From: a candidate division CSSED10-310 bacterium
Lineage (GTDB): Bacteria; CSSED10-310; JAFGJC01
Assembly (NCBI GenBank): GCA_016929305.1
Contig: JAFGJC010000436.1
Coordinates: 1 to 9,633, forward strand
DNA length: 9,633 nt
Reading direction: 5' to 3'
Under the pieces are notes generated by a model that was not told the DNA's origin, ran no database searches, and saw only the letters and a list, made by a program, of their open reading frames with translations. Of this stretch, positions 1 through 5,109 are shown one piece after another (positions within the stretch are counted from its first letter, which is position 1; each line of letters begins with the position of its first letter). A program made the translations under genes and the position numbers.

Positions 1-184
1 CTTGCTTCAATGGGGCCTCATCCTTTCAGATGAGGAAATCAAAGGAGAGAGTTCAATAGTATGGTGTATCACCTGAGCTTCAATGGGGCCTCATCCTTTC
101 AGATGAGGAAATGAATTAATCGCATTGGATATCGTGAAGGAAAGAATTGCTTCAATGGGGCCTCATCCTTTCAGATGAGGAAAT
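1..184 (-). CRISPR. Leader-proximal end of a type I-G CRISPR array (3 repeats, 2 full spacers, truncated at left edge)
   Basis: Three identical 36-bp repeats lie at 4-39, 77-112 and 149-184, separated by spacers of 37 bp (40-76) and 36 bp (113-148). Positions 1-3 are the end of a further spacer, so the array continues left of the window. Read on the minus strand, the repeat starts ATTTCC and ends CCCCATTGAAGC. ATTGAAGC is the classic 8-nt type I 5' handle, which sets the transcription direction as minus, the same as the cas genes, with the leader to the right. Each repeat has a perfect 7-bp stem, CCTCATC/GATGAGG (16-22 with 29-35 in the first copy), around a 6-nt loop. Expected processing is just before the handle, between plus positions 11/12, 84/85 and 156/157. 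The stem base is then four C residues away from the cut. Identical repeats at the leader end fit a recently active array. Spacer 113-148 would be the newest. Confidence 0.98.
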
Positions 185-204
185 AGCCGTTCCCGTTTTT
201 CCTT

Positions 205-221
205 GTATTTCAATGAAATAC
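205..221. repeat. 17-bp palindrome in the leader, 20 bp from the first repeat
   Basis: GTATTTCA (205-212) and TGAAATAC (214-221) form a perfect 8-bp inverted repeat around a single A. It is 20 bp upstream of the leader-repeat junction (184/185), in the leader part that often matters for spacer integration in type I systems. Its minus strand contains CATTGAA (209-215), identical to the start of the repeat's handle region (CATTGAAGC). The role is unknown: a protein-binding site or an integration motif are both possible. Confidence 0.5.
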
Positions 222-381
222 GAAAGGTTTTTCGAGAACCGACAAACATTCGATTTTATTATGAGATTTTTCTGCTTTTCACTCGTCATCTGGAAAATTC
301 CAACACCTTAAATTTCAAACATCTTTGGTCATTTTCGAGCGAATCCCGCGAACAATCCGCCACATGACCGCTCGAAATATC

Positions 382-400
382 TTGAATCGTCAAGATTCAA
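382..400. promoter_or_regulatory. Operator-like dyad over the predicted array start site
   Basis: A perfect 7-bp inverted repeat, TTGAATC (382-388) and GATTCAA (394-400), flanks the 5-bp centre GTCAA. It begins 2 bp past the -10 box and covers the predicted transcription start near 396, a classical position for a repressor site. No regulator gene is visible in the window. As RNA it would be a short AU-rich hairpin with no U-run after it, so a terminator for the cas operon is less likely. Confidence 0.4.
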
Positions 401-402
401 TA

Positions 403-431
403 AGTATAACCCTTTATCATTCGATTTTCAA
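403..431 (-). promoter_or_regulatory. Sigma70-like promoter for the CRISPR array
   Basis: On the minus strand, TTGAAA (plus 426-431; 5 of 6 matches to TTGACA) is followed after exactly 17 bp by TATACT (plus 403-408; 5 of 6 matches to TATAAT). It starts 10 bp past the cas2 stop and points into the array. The predicted transcript would start near 396 and cross about 210 nt of leader before the first repeat at 184. No in-frame TG precedes the -10 box. The call rests on consensus matching only. Confidence 0.65.
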
Positions 432-441
432 AGAGCAATCA

Positions 442-741
442 TCAATATACTATCTGCCCGTGTTCCGGCTCAATGTATTTCCGCCCCAGAGATGTCACGC
501 ATTCATCACCCCTGCCCGGAACCGGGCCAAGATCGATAAAGAGGACTTGATCTTTCCCCAGATTCATTTCAGCGGACAAAGCCTGTTCCAACCGCGCCCG
601 TTTCATTGCCGTCAACTCGCAACGGAATACCGAAAACTGAATACGAGTGCCATACGCCTTCATGACATCGGCCACTTTGCGCAAACGTTTATCGTTGGCG
701 ATATCATAACTGACAATATAACAGCGGCGCATCATGATCAC
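442..741 (-). CDS. cas2: Cas2, spacer-integration subunit
   Basis: Cas2 forms the dimer that bridges two Cas1 dimers in the spacer-integration complex. The protein (99 aa from the first start) has the family's beta-alpha-beta-beta-alpha-beta pattern. Strand 1 is YIVSYDI (residues 8-14) with the conserved Asp13. It is followed by a basic helix (DKRLRKVADVMKAYG), the signature GTRIQFSVFRCEL, a second helix, and strand VLFIDLGP. Length is normal. The first start is GTG at 741, whose GTGA overlaps the upstream Cas4-Cas1 stop. ATG codons at 735 and 732 are equally plausible and place strand 1 nearer the N-terminus; ATG 732 has a weak GGTGA about 5 nt upstream. No strong ribosome site is seen, so translational coupling is likely. 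This is the last gene of the operon; the leader follows directly. Family call is very secure; start uncertain by up to 3 codons. Confidence 0.97.
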   Translation of the reverse strand: MIMMRRCYIVSYDIANDKRLRKVADVMKAYGTRIQFSVFRCELTAMKRARLEQALSAEMNLGKDQVLFIDLGPVPGRGDECVTSLGRKYIEPEHGQIVY

Positions 742-2513
742 CGTGTAACAAATGATGGCGGTTTATCGATTTCACCTGCCAAAAACCGACCCAGCAGTCT
801 TGCCTGAACATCGAATATCTGGCGATAGGTGATTTTATATCCGAATACGGGATGAGTAATCGTTTGTGATAGACGTCGTTCGAATGCCTGAATAAACGCA
901 GCGCGTGCAGTCTGTTTCAAGGATGCCGCGCTCAGCCTGGTGATAAAGTCGTCCGGTTTGACGATTCCAGTGTTGATGGCGGTGATTACACACGAATCAG
1001 CCACAATCGGCCTGAACGGCTCCATCATGTCCAGCGCCAGGGCAGGTCGACCATAACGAATGGAATGATAAAATCCGAGAAATGGATCGAATCCTACGGT
1101 ATAAAGTGTCACCATCCACGTTTTGACGAGCAAGCTATATGCCAGTGACATCAACGCATTGACCGGATCACGCGGCGGCCTGCGGTTCCTCCCGTTAAAA
1201 TCGAACAGCGGAACATTTTTTTTATCTTTCTTCTTTATCATCCTGTGAATATTCGAGAAATAGATTTTTGCCGCACTGCCCTCAAAACCAAGCAGTGTAT
1301 CCAAACTTTCGGACGCCAGTGCTTTCGAAGCGAGAGATGAAAGTTTCCGCATATCTGTCTGATTTACATCAGTAGCGTTTCGACGAAGCATCGTGCGGCA
1401 ATTGAGGATTTTATCAGCGATCAGCCTTTGCGCAATCGACAGTCGAATCATCTGTTCTTCGGTTCCGCGGTGCTGAACAATCCTGAGTTCAACGTTCTTA
1501 TGTCCCAGACCCTGAGTCACACCGTAAAACCATCCGCCGTGTGAAAAGAAACACACGGGTATGCCTGTATTGCATAGTGACTGCAATGCCTGGGTTGAAA
1601 TCTGTATATTCCCGAATACGGAAAGGCAATTTATTTCATGGATAGGAATATCCTGAACGGTTTTACCTCTATCCCGGATTTTAAGAACGCCCTTGCTTTT
1701 GCCGATGCTGAATCCCTGGTGTTGAACATATACCGGAAGTGATTCATCAGCTTTGGGAAGAATCATTCTGGGTGCCGGTTCCGGGACCGGTTCACTATCG
1801 TCATGGTGTAAAAAATCCGTTTCATCCGGCAGACAGATACCAACCAGAGAACATTTCGGGCATTTCGGACTGTCATCCAGGGGCGGCGGAATTTTACCTG
1901 ATGAAGCCATTTCTCGAAGATCTTGTATTGCCTGAAGCGTTATTTCCCGAGTCTCATTATCAATGGGAACCTCGATTCTTTCCCGGCTTGCGACGTAATA
2001 GATGACGCCATAATCGACCGCAAATCCATTCTCTTCAAGAATCAAGGCATGCGCACAGATCTGGACCAGATCGGTCTTCCACACACCGTATCCCACGGAG
2101 GGTTTAGCGGCATGCTTGTAATCGACGGGGACGGCATTTCCATGATCAATTTCCACTTTATCGATGACCGCAACCAATCCAAGTTCAGGAGCAGACACAT
2201 ATGCAGATTCGACACTATATGATTCCGAATCGTCCTTAGACACCGGCCGGTCGGATTCCGTGGGTGAATCCACTACCCGGTGATCGAATTTCCCTTTTAC
2301 GACATCGACACTCTCGGCAAATTCCCCCTGTATCCATTCCAAATATGCCAGGCGGGGACAGTAAATAAATTCATTGAGCATTCTTACAGGTATCAGATCT
2401 GGCAAATTATCCAATGAATAATCAACAATTCTATGATTTCTTTTAAGATTTTCCGCAAGTGATTCAGATACTTTCCGTTTCTTTGTATCTCCGGATTTAA
2501 CTTTATATTTCAT
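738..2513 (-). CDS. cas4-cas1: Cas4-Cas1 fusion, spacer acquisition nuclease and integrase
   Basis: This 591-aa fusion is typical of type I-G. Cas4 trims prespacers and helps select those next to a PAM; Cas1 integrates them. The Cas4 domain (about 40-230) has the first Fe-S cysteine in FIYCPRLAYLEW (C52), RecB-like nuclease motifs at IDKVE (D118) and PVDYK (D131, K133), Q151 in the following helix, and the cysteine cluster C218, C221, C227. An acidic, proline-rich linker (about 231-258) leads to Cas1 (about 260-591). Cas1 has its N-terminal beta domain, then catalytic E411 (LLGFEGSAAKIYF), H483 (GFYHSIRYGRP), and D495/E498 in LALDMMEPFRP. All expected catalytic residues are present. The ATG overlaps the end of csb2 by 11 bp and has no clear Shine-Dalgarno site, so coupling is likely. 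The first 38 or so residues are a Lys/Arg-rich extension before the Cas4 core. An A8 run (plus 1216-1223) lies in the Cas1 part. Confidence 0.97.
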   Translation of the reverse strand: MKYKVKSGDTKKRKVSESLAENLKRNHRIVDYSLDNLPDLIPVRMLNEFIYCPRLAYLEWIQGEFAESVDVVKGKFDHRVVDSPTESDRPVSKDDSESYSVESAYVSAPELGLVAVIDKVEIDHGNAVPVDYKHAAKPSVGYGVWKTDLVQICAHALILEENGFAVDYGVIYYVASRERIEVPIDNETREITLQAIQDLREMASSGKIPPPLDDSPKCPKCSLVGICLPDETDFLHHDDSEPVPEPAPRMILPKADESLPVYVQHQGFSIGKSKGVLKIRDRGKTVQDIPIHEINCLSVFGNIQISTQALQSLCNTGIPVCFFSHGGWFYGVTQGLGHKNVELRIVQHRGTEEQMIRLSIAQRLIADKILNCRTMLRRNATDVNQTDMRKLSSLASKALASESLDTLLGFEGSAAKIYFSNIHRMIKKKDKKNVPLFDFNGRNRRPPRDPVNALMSLAYSLLVKTWMVTLYTVGFDPFLGFYHSIRYGRPALALDMMEPFRPIVADSCVITAINTGIVKPDDFITRLSAASLKQTARAAFIQAFERRLSQTITHPVFGYKITYRQIFDVQARLLGRFLAGEIDKPPSFVTR

Positions 2514-4104
2514 GACTAACTGCTCGAAACTGACCTAATCCAAAATGGCATGCATAACCCAGTGCTATAGGACCCTGTATTTCCGTTTCGAATTCAATAA
2601 AAAAGAATAGTCCTGGCAGATTAGGTCTTTGGTTTCGATTTTTTCTTGTATTGCCGAAATGGATCGATCGAAGCTGCCGTCCATAGACAGTAATATTGTT
2701 TAAAGAACTTACAATCTTTGGCACTGGCATTTTTCGATACATCATTTCTTTCCGGATCTGGTAATCAGGCCCATCAATATGAATTCCTTTTTCATCTAAT
2801 TTGGGTTTTCCATTTCGATAGTACTTCGGATGACGGGTCATGAAATATGGAGTGGCTGAAATCCAGTAACGGGATTTTGCCAGAAACGGTGATTGCCCGA
2901 TGCAAGAATTCATTCCTCCGAAATCTTCCGCTGATCCTATACCAATCAAGGCAAGAAGTAGATCGTGATCCCCTTCACCCCATAATTTTCGTACTGTTCC
3001 AAATGCTTTGATAGCTTTGTCATCAAATCCGCCTTCAGCATAGACAGTTAAATGGTCAATTAACCCGTCACCATCAGCATCCTCGGGCAGAAAAAACGAA
3101 TGTTTATGATCATTCTTTAAAGGACAACCATTCAAGTCTTTTCCAGAGAATACAACCGAAACATCGTTTGATTCGCGACTTGTTTTTGAGTGAGCCATTA
3201 ATGCCTGTCTCATTCGTTCTCCAATATATAAAGAATCTGTAATCCGCGGTTTTACCGAAGATGTCAGTGTAAATCGAGCTGTTGTGTACTTAGTCTTTTT
3301 AACCTGTCTTACTAGCAATTTCACACGGGCGACATCCGTTTCTTTAACTGAATAGGTTATCCATTGGCTTCCGGGCGGATTGCTCCATCCAGTTTTTTGA
3401 AGCTCTGAAGTTGTCATTTGTAAAGCATCCCAAACAGTTTTGGGATAAATTTTTTCCATTTTTTCCCGATCTTTTTCATTAAATAATTGTAGTTCATTAT
3501 TTCGCCATATAGGATAATTCTGCCAGTTAAAAGGCGTCAATCTTCGAATAAAGATCTTCTGATCTCCATTTGATATATTTTCATCATTATCAAGGCCAAT
3601 TTTTATTATATTTGGTTTTGGCAAATCATTATCATCCGGTTCGTTCAAAACGGCATGTACCCAGCTTTCCGCTCTTCCCAAGTAAGTCAATCCTCTTAAT
3701 AGTTTTCGAAGCAGGTTCATTTCATAATCAGATTGTTTTATCCACATATCTTTTATGGATTGCCAAATTACTATCAGCGGTTCTTTGGGATTTAACAACT
3801 GAAATGTATCGAAAACCTTATCTGTTTTCTTATCTAGTGGTGTCCTGTATTTCGGCATATAGTGACGTGTATGTCCCTGAGTCGTTTCACAGACATGATA
3901 TTCCGGAGCTGAACTTAATTTTTCAAGTAGCCGATGTAAACAGCTTTCGTTTCCCGGACATCCTTGTTTGTACCACACCGCTATAAGACTGCGAATGATA
4001 CGCCAATTCGATGGTGGCCATTCAACCACACCCTCATTAACATGATTATCCCATGGTGTAGCATGGTATTTACCGGTAAGGAAGAAGAATTTTATGGCAA
4101 GCAT
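2503..4104 (-). CDS. csb2: Csb2 (GSU0054 family), Cas5-Cas6-like crRNA-processing subunit of type I-G Cascade
   Basis: Csb2 is the type I-G protein that combines Cas5-like and Cas6-like parts; it cuts pre-crRNA in the repeat and stays bound to the crRNA 3' end. The N-terminus shows the family signature (FFLTGKYHATPWDNHVNEG, then VVEWPPSNWRIIRSL). Near residue 340 (TTG numbering) is the conserved block HKHSFFLPEDADGDGLIDHL. The C-terminus has a RAMP-type glycine-rich loop (GPIALGYACHFGLGQF, 512-527). Candidate catalytic histidines include H334, H336 and H352; the sequence alone does not decide. The open frame allows a TTG start at 4107, but ATG at 4104 is preferred because GGGGGA (plus 4112-4117) then sits 7 nt upstream; this gives 533 aa. 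It follows csb1 after 30 nt and overlaps cas4-cas1 by 11 bp. Sampled lines of this gene are low in GC (30-43%). Confidence 0.95.
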   Translation of the reverse strand: MLAIKFFFLTGKYHATPWDNHVNEGVVEWPPSNWRIIRSLIAVWYKQGCPGNESCLHRLLEKLSSAPEYHVCETTQGHTRHYMPKYRTPLDKKTDKVFDTFQLLNPKEPLIVIWQSIKDMWIKQSDYEMNLLRKLLRGLTYLGRAESWVHAVLNEPDDNDLPKPNIIKIGLDNDENISNGDQKIFIRRLTPFNWQNYPIWRNNELQLFNEKDREKMEKIYPKTVWDALQMTTSELQKTGWSNPPGSQWITYSVKETDVARVKLLVRQVKKTKYTTARFTLTSSVKPRITDSLYIGERMRQALMAHSKTSRESNDVSVVFSGKDLNGCPLKNDHKHSFFLPEDADGDGLIDHLTVYAEGGFDDKAIKAFGTVRKLWGEGDHDLLLALIGIGSAEDFGGMNSCIGQSPFLAKSRYWISATPYFMTRHPKYYRNGKPKLDEKGIHIDGPDYQIRKEMMYRKMPVPKIVSSLNNITVYGRQLRSIHFGNTRKNRNQRPNLPGLFFFIEFETEIQGPIALGYACHFGLGQFRAVSHEI

Positions 4105-4111
4105 CAACGTT

Positions 4112-4117
4112 TCCCCC
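4112..4117 (-). promoter_or_regulatory. Ribosome binding site of csb2
   Basis: On the minus strand GGGGGA lies 7 nt before ATG 4104 and only 4 nt before the alternative TTG at 4107. It supports the ATG as the true start. It sits in the 30-nt gap after csb1. Confidence 0.55.
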
Positions 4118-4134
4118 GTAATCCAAAATTACAA

Positions 4135-5082
4135 TTACTTATATAAAACATCCGTCACCGGCGGTGATGCAAACAAACCTTGATTGGTTGCATCATCAAT
4201 CAAACCAGGAAGTATTGACTCGAGCTCCTGAATTGAGGGTATCGTGAAATCTGATGGCGAAAAAACCACAAGGTCAGACGAAGGTTTAAGATCACAGGCT
4301 GTTCGTAATCGCAATCCAGATTCTAGAAATTTCCTTACTTTATACATAGCCAATACTATAAGTAATCTATTGGCAGTCTCTCCTAATCGATAATGAATGA
4401 TCTGCCTGACATCGAGATTAAAATAAGCGATGATCCTTTCTGCGTTGAATTCTTCGCGATGGAAAGGAACATTTCCAAAACCTTTTCCAGTATCCCCTTT
4501 CGGATCAACACGATCAAATTTAACACCACCAGATGGTGCGATATATACATTTTCGGCTTCGATAAAAGATGACAAACTTCGAGAAATGCGCAGGCGACCA
4601 CCTGCAAGTTCTTTCTTAGCAAGAAAAATTCCATGAAGAACACTACCAACATCATATTTTAGAATGACCTTTACAAAAGCTGCGATATCTACAGCTCCCC
4701 TTTCCAGACCACCAAGTTCGGTTTTAAGTTTATCGACAAAAGACTTATCCTGACTTTCAATGATATAGGGTGAATTCAAACGGTGGGATTCGAGAATGGA
4801 ATTCGTTATCACATTCTCATTCTCAAAAACTCTTACATAGGGTAGTCCCTTTAACACTGGAATCCAATCCGAATTTCCCTCATCCCAGCATATCGCTTCA
4901 AGCCGGTTAGCCATTGATTGTGCGGATTCGACAAGAATCATCTGTTTACCATCCGCGGTTGTATATGTTGCGGGGCCCAAATCTGGAAATCCTGTTGGTT
5001 GAAACCTAGTCCCCTGAACTGGTTCGAGTTCCACCTGGATCAGCAATCTGTCATAAATGTTCAAGGTTTCAAAGTTCATCAT
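4135..5082 (-). CDS. csb1: Csb1 (GSU0053 family), Cas7 backbone subunit of type I-G Cascade
   Basis: Csb1 is the Cas7 of type I-G; several copies (seven in the characterised complex) coat the crRNA spacer as the effector backbone. The 315-aa protein shows the family signature near its N-terminus, LEPVQGTRFQPTGFPDLG (19-36), then LVESAQSMANRLE (50-62). The central RNA-recognition-fold part has VLHGIFLA (148-155) and GGRLRISRSLSSFIEA (161-176), and the conserved GFGNVPFHREEF (201-212) follows. No truncation is seen. Two adjacent ATG codons (5082, 5079) open the frame. AAAGGAG at 5086-5092 is 3 nt from the first and 6 nt from the second, so 5079 may be the start used. It lies 27 nt after csx17 and 30 nt before csb2. 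Its own good ribosome site fits a subunit needed in excess over its neighbours. Confidence 0.95.
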   Translation of the reverse strand: MMNFETLNIYDRLLIQVELEPVQGTRFQPTGFPDLGPATYTTADGKQMILVESAQSMANRLEAICWDEGNSDWIPVLKGLPYVRVFENENVITNSILESHRLNSPYIIESQDKSFVDKLKTELGGLERGAVDIAAFVKVILKYDVGSVLHGIFLAKKELAGGRLRISRSLSSFIEAENVYIAPSGGVKFDRVDPKGDTGKGFGNVPFHREEFNAERIIAYFNLDVRQIIHYRLGETANRLLIVLAMYKVRKFLESGLRLRTACDLKPSSDLVVFSPSDFTIPSIQELESILPGLIDDATNQGLFASPPVTDVLYK

Positions 5083-5085
5083 TAT

Positions 5086-5092
5086 CTCCTTT
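5086..5092 (-). promoter_or_regulatory. Ribosome binding site of csb1
   Basis: AAAGGAG on the minus strand is the best Shine-Dalgarno match in the window. Its spacing is 3 nt to ATG 5082 and 6 nt to ATG 5079, which favours the second ATG. It precedes the gene for the multi-copy backbone subunit. Confidence 0.7.
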
Positions 5093-5109
5093 CAGTAAAT
5101 ATATTTCAT

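Larger units (their letters stand above)
185..441 (-). promoter_or_regulatory. CRISPR leader between cas2 and the first repeat
   Basis: This 257-bp stretch has no credible gene. It lies between the cas2 stop and the first repeat, and the repeat orientation makes it the leader. It is AT-rich. It contains a sigma70-like promoter pointing into the array (403-431), a 7-bp dyad with a 5-nt centre (382-400), a 17-bp palindrome 20 bp from the first repeat (205-221), and the heptamer TTTCGAG at 230-236 and 333-339, plus inverted at 371-377. In type I systems the leader drives pre-crRNA transcription and marks where Cas1-Cas2 inserts new spacers; which of these elements serves which role here is inference. 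A plus-strand open frame running through this region into cas2 is an antisense shadow. Confidence 0.85.

Noticed and set aside
285..300. Possible degenerate repeat copy in the leader (TCATCTGGAAAA against repeat TCATCTGAAAGG)
   Set aside because: Only a 7-bp match plus a few bases, in the orientation opposite to the array, and no handle or stem; chance is sufficient.
382..400. Dyad read as a terminator for the cas operon
   Set aside because: The 7-bp stem is AU-rich and is not followed by a run of T on the minus strand; its place on the promoter start fits an operator better.
185..441. A small gene, tracrRNA-like RNA or antitoxin in the leader
   Set aside because: No frame with a ribosome site and protein-like content was seen, and no anti-repeat pairing with the array repeat is present.
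325..807. Plus-strand open frame of 160 codons across the leader and cas2
   Set aside because: It is antisense to a clear Cas2 and its translation shows no recognisable domain; the minus-strand frame explains the region.
1739..2222. Plus-strand open frames opposite the Cas4 domain
   Set aside because: They are shadows of the Cas4-Cas1 fusion, which has all its motifs on the minus strand.
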